Made by a program: the position numbers and the translations under genes. Shown piece after piece: positions 52,201 to 58,179 of a stretch of 64,000 bases of DNA (positions are counted from its first letter, which is position 1; each line of letters begins with the position of its first letter). This stretch comes from Manduca sexta (Eukaryota > Arthropoda > Insecta > Lepidoptera > Sphingidae). The notes under the pieces are model-generated. The model saw only the letters and a list, made by a program, of their open reading frames with translations. It searched no databases and had not been told where the DNA came from. The DNA lies in contig NC_051123.1 in the NCBI RefSeq assembly GCF_014839805.1, positions 3,950,727-4,014,726 on the forward strand, read 5' to 3'.

Positions 52201-55200
52201 TTCCATCAATTCATTATCATAAATAAAAGCCTAATAAAATGTCGGCAACCCTAGATATGAATTTTAAATGTTCAACGTCACAATGTGTCAATTAGACCTT
52301 AGATAGATCAATTGTAAATGTGACTCTATGTCACTCTTGTTTGTTCCTCTGATGATTAACTGACTCTTTAATAGGTAGGCTCGGGCCATGACCCTGCCGA
52401 AAGACTTCCCCGATTTAATTTATGCCTTGCTATGAGGAAAACTACGTCGTATTTTGTCTGTGTTTTCCCGTACTCCAACTATGCCGTTTGTAAACCAAGA
52501 GTCAGTGTAAAGGCGATAGCCTTGGGTGTGGTATGGACTGCCGGCACGAATGTCCGCAGGTTCAAATCCCAAGGGTACAACTAACTTTTATAAAATGATG
52601 TGTGTATTCTTTGTGAATTATCGCTTCCTTTAACAACGAAGAAAACATTGCATAGAAACCTGCAAAATTGAGATGTTCTCTATAAGAAATTTGAAGGTAT
52701 GTGAAGTCTACCAATCCACACTAGGCCAGCGTGGTGGACTACGGCCTATTCCCACTCAGTAGTAGAGGAGTCCCATGCCCACTAATAGGACAGTATATAA
52801 TGATGGCTGATATGATTATATATTATCAAATCAAGAGTTAACTAAGGTTGCAACAAGACTCCTAGAGGCCGTCACGTATGTGCCGAAGGTCACCGCGATT
52901 TTTAGTCGATATGCCAGTATATATAGTAATAGGAACTCGGCTAAATGCTCGCTCGGACGATGGTATACTCCCGAATGTCGACATTGACACCAGTAAACCT
53001 ACATCACCGTTCCAATAATATCTCCGCTGTCAATAGCGATAAAAAGGTTTTTGCCCGCGAAAAAAAGAGTTCGTCCTATGATTCAGTAATTTCCTATTGC
53101 GTTATATATATAACTAGCGACCCGCACCGGCTTCGCACGGGTGCAATGCTGATACTAAATACACTACAGAAAAACTGTGAACGTTGTATATAAAAACATA
53201 GCGGCCCGCTCTGGCTTCGCACGGGTATAACATAACAAAATAACAGTATTTCGCCACTATTTAATGGATGTTATTATTATACATATAAACCTTCCTCTTG
53301 AATCACTCTATATATTAAAAAAAACCGCATCAAAATCCGTTGCGTAGATTTAAAGATTTAAGCACACATAAGGACACAGAAAGCGACTTTGTTTTATACT
53401 ATGTAGTGATATCAGCCCTATGTTATATACTGTCCCACTGTTGGGCACGGGCCTCCTCTACTACTTAGAGGGATTAGGCCTCAGTCTACCACGCTGGCCT
53501 AGTGCGGGTTGATAGACTTCACACACCCTCGAAAATTCCTAATAGAGAATTTCTCAGGTCTGCAAGTTTTCTCACGATGTTTTCCTTCACCATTAAAGCA
53601 AGCGATAATTCGCAAAGAATACACACATAATTTTTTTAGAAAAGTCAGAGATGAAAAAAAAAAAAAGCCCTTGAGATTAGAACCTGCGCACATTCATCTC
53701 GGCAGTCCGTTCCACAACCAATTAGGCAATCGCCGCTTTTTTTTTATTGCATTTATCGGTATACGTAATTATTACTACTTTTATAGACAAAGAATGTTGC
53801 ATCAGACATATAACACAAAATGACTACAACGAGCTATCAATTGTTAGAAATGCTATGATACGACAGTTGCTGCAACTAAATAGGTTGGTCCTATGTTTGT
53901 TTTTGTACATTATTATATGTAATAGAAAATAGCCACATCATTCTAGTTTTATATTAACTAAGCGAAATAACTACAGCCAATTTTAACAGTTTTTAAATGA
54001 CTTTGCAGCATTAAAATTTTAATTACTTTGTCACTTAAATAGAACTACACTACTTGACCAAAGACCAGGTGAAAACACAGAAGGAACTTGTCTGTCTAGC
54101 GAATTTAAATGGGAGTTCATTATATTATACATCTTTGTTTTTTTTTCTCTATTTATGTACACGTTATACAATCGTTCTATTTTTCTTTCTTCAATCTTCT
54201 TCAGTTCATTAAAGATATTTTTATTGTATTCTAAGATTACTGTACGAAGATTTGTAATATTTATAGTAACAGGAAATTTTTGTTATAAAATACTTACTTA
54301 TATTTATCATCAAGGCCTCTGCCTGATATCAAAGGAGCCTACCAAACTTAGTATAGGCAGTAATGCGCCTACGCACACAAAGTTTTTAAAACACTGATAA
54401 CGCGCTTTAAATGGAAGTAAATCCTGATGTTGCTGGAACTCAACTCTTCTTAACTTAAGTTTTACTAAGTTTATTCAATGCAGCAATATATTGCGCAAGA
54501 ACCTTTTTTTTAAAGGCAGGGAAAAAGTTACCCTACTGCACCTGATGGTAAGTGGAGTGGGGTCCAATAGAATGTAGACTGACGAGAGATGATTACCCTC
54601 GGCAGTCGACAGAATTATGCCGGCCTGTTAGCTGACACGACAGACGTTGTCCTATTTTAAACCAAGAACTATGAATGTTGAATTATCAACCGATACATCT
54701 GTGTTACACAATATTTGCAGCGCGCCATTGACGTATATCCTATAGATACGAACGTCCATATGAACTATGTGTTCAAAAACTGAACTAAAATGGCAACCAA
54801 AACGTCACTGTTATAACCCATTAATCAACTGTACAACAAATAATTTTACTTATTTCACTAATATTATTTATTCACATCCAAGTTTGCACTTAGACTAGCG
54901 TGTTTTCATTATGAGCGCCACTCCATACACAACCATAAGCATCAATATTGACACCATACTAAAATCAGTTTGAATGGATTACAGTTCAATTCAGTTGAAC
55001 ACAGTGAATGTTCGGAACGCCAAATCTAGTACGTAGTACATATATATCGATGATAGAATCTAAATTATATATTATTGATTTAATTTGGTGAATGTAATGT
55101 TCAGAGATTTAAAAAAAACCGTTGTCGTTATTCCTATAATACAACATTATATTTTGTCTCCCTTCATTAAAGAACAATACGACCCGGTTGCTACAAAAAA

Positions 55201-56270
55201 TGTCCTAGAACATGTATATTTATGACATAAAATAATGACCCATTCCAAAACGACGATTCCCACAAATTAACAATTTTGGAATACGTCATTATTTTATTAA
55301 GAGAGCGAATTGTATTGGTTGTATACCGACTGACTGCCGAATGCCACTCTTTAGAATAAAACTGGGCTTATCAAAAATATCAGACGCAATAATAAGTTAG
55401 TAATAATACCTATTGTCATGTTGTTTTCACGTGATTTATTGGAATAACGTTTCTTTTTTAAAAATTGATAGTCTTTAAAAAAGAAGCAATTTTCGGCAAG
55501 GAAAATGCTGTTCGTGAAATAATTATGCGACAATTAAATCATTCAATAATCGTATCAGTTCAAAATATAACAAACTAGGAGGAAGAAATAGAAGTTACAA
55601 GTAAATAAGTCTTAGTAATTTTAATATGAAAGCAGTTATTAATTTATTATTAAAATGTTCCGTATATTTTATAACGATTAATATTATTTTATAATTTCTC
55701 ATGCTTAATTATACACTTAAATGAAAACAGATAAATTCTGAATTTTCACAAAATACAATTAATTTAATACAAGCCAAATATTAATTAAATGTTTTCAATA
55801 TAGTTACCAATAAGTTTCATGTTTGTTTAAAATAAATCGAATAAATAAAAACGAAATAAAACAAATATTTTAAACTAGTTGACCCGTCTTAACTATGTAT
55901 TTACAGCGCGCATTCTGTCAATCGCTGACACTTATTTTAAACAATTGACAGTTACATAAAATTAATATTTTCGTTAAGTCTTCTTAAATATTCTAATTTT
56001 CCGCGCATTTTTTTGTTTTTTTTCTTTCATAAGAACCTTCTCCTGACAACAACAAACACAACAAAAAAAATAGTGAAATTTGTCCAGCCGTTCACGCGTG
56101 ATGGCGTGACCAAGGGAAATAGGGATTCGTTTTTATACATTTTAAATAAAGAACACTTAAACTCACCTAGCATGAAAATCATTATAATGCACTATATTTA
56201 ACGGAAACAGATCATTTTTAATAACACCACCACTAACAAAGCAGAAAAATAAAACATAAAATAAATACAT
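22105..56270 (-). CDS. secreted 5'-nucleotidase/apyrase-family protein, 11 exons, 535 residues
   Basis: Exons: 56270-56167, 38600-38378, 37715-37518, 36587-36457, 32909-32765, 29836-29710, 27753-27596, 27024-26943, 25293-25135, 22944-22796, 22236-22105. They sum to 1,608 bases and all phases match. The family removes phosphate from extracellular nucleotides. A signal peptide (about residues 1-17) leads into the metallophosphatase domain. Its metal ligands are all present: D31 and H33 (NDFHAR), D81 (GDVYQGT), N113 and H114 (GNHEFD), H212 (SHCGLD), H236 and H238 (GGHTH). The C-terminal binding domain (about residues 310-535) keeps LPF (F402), QVSG and F483. By my recall of human CD73, the positions of its R354, N390 and D506 are here A345, V378 and S489. 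Several N-glycosylation motifs are present. The end (RLIIMN) lacks a GPI-type tail, so a soluble secreted product is likely. Activity is uncertain. Confidence 0.92.
22796..22944 (-). CDS. nucleotidase exon 10
   Basis: Residues 443-492 (LRVALNTTEPRQVVSVEV ... YQVVTLDFLRRGRSGFK). It has the second adenine-stacking Phe (F483), but Ser where the family has Asp in GGDGF. Acceptor CTCTCCAG, donor AAG|GTAATT. Confidence 0.9.
23334..24087 (+). mobile_element. Helitron-1, near complete, with three 123-bp tandem units
   Basis: It begins TCTATACTATTATATAAAGC and ends with a GC hairpin (gcgggcggagccgcgggc) and AAAAGCTAG, then T. Inside are three tandem units of 123 bp starting at 23387, 23510 and 23633. 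No Rep/helicase gene is present, so it is non-autonomous. It lies in intron 9 of the nucleotidase. Confidence 0.82.
24515..24835 (+). repeat. SINE-B, near full length
   Basis: Complete from 'cggcgatagcctagttgggtg' (A box) and the B box 'ggttcaaatccc' to 'cagtgggctaatattatttt'. Confidence 0.85.
24840..24915 (-). repeat. SINE-A head fragment, reverse
   Basis: 'gatcgaacccgggacctta' and 'cacaactacgccatcgagaaag' are the reverse of the SINE-A B box and A box. Confidence 0.6.
24925..25102 (+). mobile_element. Helitron-1, short copy, ending near exon 9 donor
   Basis: Contains the core 'aacggatttttatgaaatttggtatggaga', the 3' hairpin 'cacgcggacgaagccgcgcgc' and AAAAGCTAG at its end. Confidence 0.75.
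25135..25293 (-). CDS. nucleotidase exon 9
   Basis: Residues 390-443, with NILPF (F402 at the adenine-stacking Phe position) and PQVSG. Acceptor TTATTTTCAG, donor TCAG|GTAAAT. A Helitron-1 ends 33 bp past the donor. Confidence 0.88.
26550..26735. mobile_element. palindromic MITE candidate
   Basis: Ends are 'ggggccttattctctat' on the left and its near complement 'acagaataagggccc' on the right, about 185 bp apart. No target duplication was clear and there is no second copy in the window. Confidence 0.45.
26943..27024 (-). CDS. nucleotidase exon 8, with a diverged nucleotide-binding motif
   Basis: Residues 363-389: SRLKKPSNLTTVALL then VRNNVRASLPKG. Position and length match the family's NSGGIR/NGGGIR segment, but only the final Arg (R383) remains. 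Acceptor TTTTTCCAG, donor GGAG|GTAAGT; phases agree on both sides. Confidence 0.82.
27262..27561 (+). repeat. Rep-C, 34 bp downstream of exon 7 (in intron 7)
   Basis: Full-length family member, ending in 'cattcaaagcaatagaaaa'. Confidence 0.85.
27596..27753 (-). CDS. nucleotidase exon 7, between inverted Rep-C copies
   Basis: Residues 310-362; contains the disulfide motif C344-x4-C349 followed by AIGNLVADAF, the linker and start of the binding domain. Acceptor TTTCCAG, donor GAG|GTATGG. The CD73 Arg in the C-R-x-R-E-C motif is replaced (C-A-S-Q-E-C here). Confidence 0.92.
27785..28100 (-). repeat. Rep-C, reverse, in intron 6 just upstream of exon 7
   Basis: Full-length family member in the opposite orientation to the copy at 27262, so exon 7 is bracketed by an inverted pair about 300 bp long. 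Confidence 0.85.
28110..29225. other. intron 6 sequence, no recognisable feature
   Basis: AT-rich, with a GC-richer part at 28980-29225 that matched nothing else in the window. Confidence 0.4.
29226..29400 (-). repeat. Helitron-1 fragment, reverse
   Basis: 'tagttcctgagattagctcgttcaaataaacaaacaaactctttagcttt' is the reverse of the Helitron-1 5' end. Confidence 0.65.
29405..29680 (+). repeat. Rep-D, ending about 30 bp from exon 6
   Basis: Starts near 'gtggataacaaccgtacacaaggtgttaaaacccgcc' and ends 'ccactccacttaccaggtccagtgg'; contains a small internal tandem of 'caatcatctctcagtc'. Confidence 0.8.
29710..29836 (-). CDS. nucleotidase exon 6
   Basis: Residues 268-309 (VLIVTASAFTKYLGNI...), the end of the catalytic domain. 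Acceptor TAATTTCAG, donor GAAG|GTTTGT. Confidence 0.9.
30644..30730 (+). tRNA. tRNA-Ile (anticodon TAT) with 13-nt intron
   Basis: Full cloverleaf. The acceptor GCTCCAG (30644-30650) pairs perfectly with CTGGAGC (30723-30729), with discriminator A. The D stem is GCGT/GCGC. The anticodon stem CGGTA (30671-30675) pairs with TGCCG (30696-30700). The T arm is GTGAG-TTCGAGC-CTCAC. The anticodon TAT is at 30678-30680, and the intron after base 37 is at about 30682-30694. Eukaryotic tRNA-Ile(UAU) genes are known to carry an intron here, and the body agrees closely with that family. A T5 terminator follows at 30735-30739. It reads antisense to the nucleotidase gene, inside its intron 5. Confidence 0.88.
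30735..30739 (+). terminator. pol III terminator of the tRNA gene
   Basis: Run of five T, 5 bp after the tRNA 3' end. Confidence 0.7.
30985..31165 (+). repeat. Rep-D, diverged
   Basis: Has 'ctgctggtggtagaatgtattt', 'acaaggtgttaaaagccatag' and 'atatccggttccaacaggccgg'; the 3' end is cut. Confidence 0.7.
31190..32425. other. intron 5 sequence, no recognisable feature
   Basis: AT-rich with no repeat family or exon recognised; the nearest exon is 5 at 32765. Confidence 0.4.
32433..32692 (-). mobile_element. Helitron-1-like element, complete short form
   Basis: On the minus strand it runs from 'tctactaatattattaatgc' to a hairpin 'cacgcgggcgaagctgcgagc' and AAAAGCTGG. It carries the core 'aacggatttggataaaac'. 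It lies about 70 bp from the exon 5 GC donor. Confidence 0.65.
32765..32909 (-). CDS. nucleotidase exon 5, ends at a GC donor
   Basis: Residues 219-267 with QIAKTVGENIDVIVGGHTH (H236, H238) and SGPYPITVEHENGHK. The donor is CACAAG|GCAAGT; reading to the next GT would add residues that the family does not have, while the GC donor gives a phase-0 join to exon 6 and the expected GHK-VLIV continuity. Confidence 0.9.
33015..33230 (+). repeat. R1-clade LINE 3' UTR fragment followed by Rep-C 3' end
   Basis: 33015-33145 matches the 3' UTR at 16411-16540 ('actcgccgagtttcaccgctcggtgtca', 'ctgatcctggcttacag'). From about 33150 to 33230 is a Rep-C 3' end ('ggcagtcgtatcgcttaccatcaggcgaacgg'). Confidence 0.75.
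33235..33450 (-). repeat. Rep-D, reverse
   Basis: Reads 'ctgcacctgatggtaaatgg', 'catgccggcttcttggaactgg' and 'ggtggtcgctatccgggcgg'. Confidence 0.8.
33741..34078 (+). repeat. SINE-B, near full length, diverged
   Basis: Runs from 'cggctatagcctagttgggtg' to 'aaaacagggctaatattatta'. Confidence 0.8.
34605..34830 (+). repeat. Rep-D with poly(A) end
   Basis: Ends in a run of more than 20 A (from 34798), which supports retroposition as the spread mechanism of Rep-D. Confidence 0.8.
34831..36080. other. intron 4 sequence, no recognisable feature
   Basis: AT-rich; no repeats or exons recognised. Confidence 0.4.
36085..36439 (-). mobile_element. Helitron-1, truncated, ending 17 bp from exon 4 donor
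   Basis: Reverse orientation: 'catcgcagtttcgtccgcgtg' (hairpin remnant) to 'tataatatatttttagaactttttaggag'. The middle (about 36195-36340) is unrelated inserted sequence. Confidence 0.65.
36457..36587 (-). CDS. nucleotidase exon 4
   Basis: Residues 176-218, ending in LSHCGLDVD with metal ligand H212. Acceptor TTTCCAG, donor ACAT|GTAAGT; the phase is 2 and the codon is completed in exon 5 as Ile. Confidence 0.92.
36955..37140 (-). repeat. SINE-A, reverse
   Basis: Has 'gagcctatcgccatatcgggcac', 'gactccggctgatattgagtag' and the A-box end 'acaactacgccaccgaggcagtc'. Confidence 0.8.
37200..37507 (-). mobile_element. Helitron-2, ending about 10 bp from exon 3 donor
   Basis: Full-length family member: 'actatgtgacccgacagacgttg' at its 3' end (forward left side), 'ccgttcacgcgtgatggcatgacc' and 'ttcatttttatatatcta' at its 5' end. 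Confidence 0.75.
37518..37715 (-). CDS. nucleotidase exon 3
   Basis: Residues 110-175, starting AIGNHEFDD: the family's GNHEFD signature, with catalytic His/Asn. The donor AAG|GTATGT lies only about 10 bp from the end of a Helitron-2. Confidence 0.93.
37800..38005 (+). repeat. SINE-B 3' half
   Basis: Starts at 'aatggtgaaggaaaacatcgt' and ends 'aatagggctggtattattatt'. Confidence 0.75.
38378..38600 (-). CDS. nucleotidase exon 2
   Basis: Acceptor TTTTCTAG before 38600, donor CAT|GTAAGT after 38378. It encodes residues 35-109, including FEET, a Cys pair (C46, C53) and the metal motif NAGDVYQGT with D81. Confidence 0.93.
38645..38830 (-). repeat. Helitron-1-like fragment, reverse
   Basis: 'ggtcgcagctccacccgaggc' (hairpin remnant) and 'gcattcaattttatgcagtagtttgtgcg'. 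Just upstream of exon 2 in intron 1. Confidence 0.5.
39035..39747 (+). mobile_element. Helitron-1-like element with a TCTG run
   Basis: Has a (TCTG)n tract, 'acggattttaacgaaacttggtac', one 'cacgctacaattaataggagcagagc' unit, and ends with hairpin 'cacgcgggcgaagctgcaagcgg' plus AAGCTAG. Confidence 0.65.
39750..40335. other. intron 1 sequence, no recognisable feature
   Basis: AT-rich, no repeat family recognised. Confidence 0.4.
40340..40535 (+). repeat. SINE-A, diverged
   Basis: 'gactgcagtgctgaggtcttggattcgattcccgggtcgg' is the head; it continues with 'atttgggttttgc'. Confidence 0.7.
40965..41080 (-). repeat. repeat shared with 54715-54830
   Basis: 'gtgacgttgtggttgctattttagttcag' and 'gacgttcgtgtctatagaatatacgtcaatg' are the reverse of sequence at 54715-54820, which adjoins a Helitron-2-like start there. 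Confidence 0.6.
41470..41705 (-). repeat. SINE-A, reverse
   Basis: Has 'tccagactccgggctaatactg', 'tatcactttgccccgatccg' and 'acaaccactgaggcaatc'. Confidence 0.75.
42185..42475 (-). repeat. Rep-C, reverse
   Basis: Full family length, from 'cgagacatgcttgccgtttg' to 'acatttgaagtacctaccaccag'. Confidence 0.8.
42550..42685 (-). repeat. LINE 3' tail, reverse
   Basis: 'cgtccactgctggacataggcctcctcc' is the reverse of the tail at 11489-11594; 'gatcatcatcatta' on its right side is a simple-repeat piece. Confidence 0.65.
42975..43390 (+). repeat. Rep-F, uninterrupted copy
   Basis: Aligns with 60985-61324 plus 62209-62245: 'gattttgtacattattctatatgtaatggt', 'aaaaatgagccagtaattcat', 'aagtgggcgcgatatgggg', 'gttgattttttaccggatt', 'aaagaacaaaaacgagtccgg'. 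It supplies the empty site for the Helitron at 61325-62208. Confidence 0.85.
43430..43570 (-). repeat. LINE 3' tail with (ATC)n, reverse
   Basis: 'atcatcatcatcatcat' then the reverse of the tail type at 11489 ('ctgctgagcataggactcttccaaggtacgccacagagcc'). Confidence 0.75.
44595..44905 (-). repeat. Rep-C, reverse
   Basis: Full family length; head-to-head with the copy at 44940. Confidence 0.85.
44940..45155 (+). repeat. Rep-C, truncated
   Basis: Forward copy facing away from the previous one, diverged ('tactgtttatggatgatcgtatcgcttaccatc'). Confidence 0.7.
45163..45418 (+). pseudogene. degenerate Lys/Arg-rich coding remnant
   Basis: From ATG at 45163 the frame reads MPRNKKSNEEV, a stop, then a Lys/Arg/Glu-rich stretch (RNRYAKIKADPILYAQEKQK) with further stops and frameshifts. 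The style resembles basic repeat regions of transposon-encoded or THAP/MADF-like insect proteins, but no family can be named. Confidence 0.3.
45420..47400. other. intron 1 sequence, mostly unique
   Basis: AT-rich. An 87-codon plus-strand frame (45528-45791) has no domain or splice context. A diverged LINE 3' UTR scrap is at about 47085-47130. Confidence 0.4.
47405..47745 (+). repeat. SINE-B head joined to Rep-C
   Basis: 47412-47470 is the SINE-B head ('ggcgttagcgtagttgggtg', 'agttcaaatcg'); from about 47475 a full Rep-C follows and ends in an A-rich tail at about 47750. Confidence 0.75.
48030..48335 (+). repeat. Rep-G dispersed repeat, copy 3
   Basis: Matches copies 1 and 2, ending 'aacgcaatgtcaaaatgaccttgtac'. 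Confidence 0.7.
48540..48745 (+). repeat. Rep-E, copy 1
   Basis: Shared with 60300-60490: 'cttctctgtatcatg', 'ttctgtggtgagaactgctt', 'tccgaactggtggtagagtt', 'aatattgacggaacctaaat'. The class is unknown; the 'ggattcaaataaat' end suggests a retroposon 3' end. Confidence 0.75.
48775..48985 (-). repeat. SINE-A, reverse
   Basis: Has 'tatcactttacccgacccag' and 'aactacgccaacgagg'. Confidence 0.75.
49287..49478. mobile_element. PIF/Harbinger-type MITE, copy 2 (TSD TTA)
   Basis: Same ends and inner blocks as 21621-21831 ('gtgataacaagtctgttt' and its complement). Flanked by TTA at 49284-49286 and 49479-49481. Confidence 0.85.
49618..50145 (-). mobile_element. Helitron-2, interrupted by a TTAA MITE
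   Basis: Outer parts match the Helitron-2 at 37200 and 55873; the element is split at 49746-49978. Confidence 0.8.
49746..49978. mobile_element. MITE with TTAA target duplication (piggyBac-type target)
   Basis: The ends GGTTATAGCTTAAGGTCCAT and its complement form inverted repeats of about 27 bp. TTAA is at 49742-49745 and 49979-49982; the related Helitron-2 at 37200-37507 has a single TTAA at this place. No coding sequence. Confidence 0.88.
50378..50812. repeat. 108-bp tandem repeat, four units
   Basis: The phrase 'tgttaaacaaaaatcaagcg' starts at 50384, 50492, 50600 and 50708, exactly 108 bp apart. The first three units are almost identical; the fourth diverges in its last 40 bp. There is no spacer diversity, so it is a satellite-like array and not a CRISPR. 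In intron 1. Confidence 0.95.
51040..51182 (+). repeat. foldback element internal fragment
   Basis: 'gaactcattctgtaggtcggaccg' and 'gcagatattataactt' match the inner part of 1767-2284; the ends are absent. Confidence 0.55.
51350..51665 (+). mobile_element. possible solo LTR or unlinked promoter
   Basis: GC-richer than its flanks, with 'tggcgccatctatc', a TATA-like 'caatataagg' (about 51480), a 'gagctcaatcttg' start-like stretch, and 'aaataaa' at about 51645. That order fits an LTR (U3-R-U5), but TG/CA ends and a target duplication could not be fixed. Confidence 0.3.
51750..51975 (+). repeat. SINE-A, near full length
   Basis: Has 'gcctcggtgatgtattgcgg', 'ggttcgactcccaagtcg' and 'gcccgaagtctgaaatttatgcccgat'. 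Confidence 0.8.
52510..52835 (+). repeat. SINE-B, near full length
   Basis: From 'ggcgatagccttgggtgtgg' to 'aatgatggctgatatgattat'. Confidence 0.8.
53105..53405 (-). repeat. dispersed element with repeated 3' hairpin
   Basis: 'tagcgacccgcaccggcttcgc' at 53113 and a second copy of this end, 'tagcggcccgctctggcttcgc', at 53201. It is followed by 'aaaaccgcatcaaaatccgttgcg', a core typical of insect elements that end in CTAG. The double 3' end suggests tandem insertion or rolling-circle read-through. Confidence 0.5.
53408..53735 (-). repeat. SINE-B, near full length, reverse
   Basis: Runs from 'atatcagccctatgttatatactg' to 'caattaggcaatcgccgc'; contains a poly(A) run at 53653-53665. Confidence 0.8.
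53740..54510. other. intron 1 sequence, no recognisable feature
   Basis: AT-rich, many stops in all frames. Confidence 0.4.
54515..54638 (-). repeat. Rep-D fragment, reverse
   Basis: 'ccctactgcacctgatggtaagtggag' to 'acagaattatgccggcctgtta'. Confidence 0.75.
54639..54830 (-). repeat. Helitron-2-like 3' end plus unique internal part
   Basis: 'tgacacgacagacgttgtcc' is the Helitron-2 end; the following part (54715-54830) recurs in reverse at 40965-41080. Confidence 0.5.
54831..55870. other. intron 1 sequence, no recognisable feature
   Basis: AT-rich; no exon or repeat recognised. Confidence 0.4.
55873..56140 (-). mobile_element. Helitron-2, ending near exon 1 donor
   Basis: Nearly complete: 'actagttgacccgtcttaac' on the left, 'ccgttcacgcgtgatggcgtgacc' and 'gggattcgtttttatac' on the right, about 25 bp from the exon 1 donor at 56166. 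Confidence 0.75.
56167..56270 (-). CDS. nucleotidase exon 1 (start, signal peptide, first metal motif)
   Basis: ATG at 56270 begins a hydrophobic leader of about 17 residues (MYLFYVLFFCFVSGGVI). 'NIVHYNDFHA' follows, the first conserved motif of the family. It ends AG|GTGAGT at 56166; the split Arg codon is completed by exon 2. It lies 17.6 kb from exon 2; the join is supported by phase and by the continuous NDFHA-R-FEET motif. Confidence 0.88.
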
Positions 56271-56274
56271 ATTT

Positions 56275-56329
56275 TTAAAGCATTTTACACTGGTCAGCAC
56301 CACACAAACGTTAAAATCACACTAACCAT
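56275..56329 (-). promoter_or_regulatory. two upstream ORFs in the nucleotidase leader
   Basis: uORF1 is 56329-56294 (ATG to TGA, 11 codons). uORF2 is 56283-56275, just ATG-CTT-TAA, ending 4 bases before the main ATG. The main ATG has A at -3. Such uORFs usually lower translation or make it stress-dependent, if the transcript starts upstream of them. Confidence 0.6.
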
Positions 56330-56360
56330 GGAATGGTTAGACCTTAAATAAACCGCAGTG

Positions 56361-56403
56361 CAACTGATAACGTGGTATAAGGAACTCTGACGCTTTAATA
56401 ATA
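56361..56403 (-). promoter_or_regulatory. candidate core promoter of the nucleotidase gene
   Basis: An arthropod initiator-like TTATCAGTTG (TCAGT at 56367-56363) lies about 95 bp before the ATG. An A/T-rich TATTATTAAAG is about 30 bp upstream of it, a weak TATA position. Inferred from motif and spacing only. Confidence 0.4.
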
Positions 56404-56601
56404 AGACTGGTTATTGATAGATCACGTGTTTTTGTATGTTGAAAGGTAACGATACTCGTAGTAATAATTACACAATTTGTTATGTTTTAATATTGATTTT
56501 AATTTTAATTTTTAACTGTTTTTTGCAAATTTAAAATAAAGAGGAAAAAATAAATATGCTGTGGAGCCTAAAGGCGGTGTTGGTGATTTCTTATTTCTTT
56601 A

Positions 56602-56935
56602 TATAATACTAGCTTTTTCGCGCAGTCTCGCCCGCGTTATCCGGGATAAAAGGCTCGCTATAAATTTTCCCGGGAATAAAAGTAACTTATATACTTTCTA
56701 GGGTCTGAAACTACCTCCATACCAAATTTCATCGAAGTCCGATGGGTAGTTTTTGATTTTATTGCGTTCAGACGTGCATACAGATGCGGCGAAGGACTTG
56801 TCTTGTAACATTTTTCATGAATACTCTAATATTGCTATGCAACACAAAAAGGTTTTTTCATTTCGAATTAGTAGTTCGTGAGATAAGCGCGTTTAAACAA
56901 AATAAAGTCTTCAGCTATATATAATAGCATAGGTA
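56602..56935 (-). mobile_element. Helitron-1, reverse
   Basis: From 'actagctttttcgcgcagtctcgcccgcg' to 'aagtcttcagctatatataatagcatag'. It lies upstream of the nucleotidase promoter. Confidence 0.75.
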
Positions 56936-57079
56936 ACAATAATAAATATTTTCAACGTCAAAAATACTTTTCAATGGTGTAGATCCTTATGGAGTTATCA
57001 TTAGATATCTTGTATGCGAGAGACCGGCTGGGTAGGTAAGATATGCTGTCGACTTTCTGGCAGGTACTACTACGATCGA

Positions 57080-57230
57080 GGAATTTCGAAGGTGTGTGAA
57101 GTCTACTAATCCGCACTAGGCCAGCGTGGTGGACTAAGGCCTAATCCCTCTCAGTAGTAGAGGAGGCCCGTGCTCAGCAGTGGGACAGTATATAATACAG
57201 GACTGATATTATTATTATACTACTACGATC
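57080..57230 (+). repeat. SINE-B 3' end
   Basis: 'ggaatttcgaaggtgtgtgaag' to 'aatacaggactgatattattatta'. Confidence 0.75.
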
Positions 57231-57324
57231 TATTTCTGATGCCTAACCGGTTTGCAAGCTGTCACATCAAGTAACCTCTTAAGTTCCAAGTTATAAATAA
57301 GTACAGTATTTTATGGCATTTTTT

Positions 57325-57550
57325 TTATATGTTTACAGCAAAGTGATTCCACTTCACCTGATGGTAAGTGGAGTTGGGTCCTATAGAATGTCGACTGACG
57401 AGAGATGATTACATCGGCAGTCGAAACAATTATGCCGGCCTGTTGGATATATACAGACTGATCCCAGACCGCGACACTTACGTGGGCCACTATGGCGGGT
57501 TTTAGCACCTCGTGTACGGTGGTCGCTATCCGGGCGAATATAATCCTACG
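57325..57550 (-). repeat. Rep-D, reverse
   Basis: Full family length, 'cacttcacctgatggtaagtgg' to 'gtggtcgctatccgggcg'. Confidence 0.8.
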
Positions 57551-57879
57551 AGCAAATCCAATCCAATCTTAATAACTGTTTTTTATTATCCACGCAGTCA
57601 CTTTGCTCCTGATTTAAATGACAATCAACAAAGGACGTGCTTTAGCACAAATCAAGTGAACATACTTCGAACTATTGTATAAATCAGTCACGACTCCTGC
57701 GCAGTAGGCGAAATAATAACTTAAGTGCAACTCTTGAAGGCAATTGTTCTAACCACAAACACGTGACGTAGATAATACAGATTAATAATTGCTCCATTTA
57801 TCTTGGACTTTAAAACTAGCATGATCGAGACAAGCATTTATTCCTGTCATAATGATCTCATATTAATTTAAAGGCTTTA

Positions 57880-58175
57880 AATCGCTGGTGGTACATGAAG
57901 CCATTGTATAAAGTGGTAAACCCGCAATAATGGCCTATATAAGTGTCGCGTTCCAGGATCGGCCTGAGTATCTCCGGTTCCAACAGGTCGGCATAATCGT
58001 GAAGACTGTCGAGGGTAATCATCTCTCATGGTACCGTGTGGTTGCATAAAAAAAACGATTTCAAACAATCCGGCATAATTGATTGGACTGGAGAGGTTAA
58101 TATCTATCGTCAGTCGCCACTATCTGGACCCTACTACGCTGACAATAATGCGTAGCTATCACTTTGCCGTAAAAA
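57880..58175 (+). repeat. Rep-D, diverged, partly duplicated
   Basis: 'aaacccgcaataatggcctat' to 'gtcgagggtaatcatctctca', then a second partial 3' half ('aatccggcataattgattgg') to an A run at 58171. Confidence 0.65.
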
Positions 58176-58179
58176 AAAA

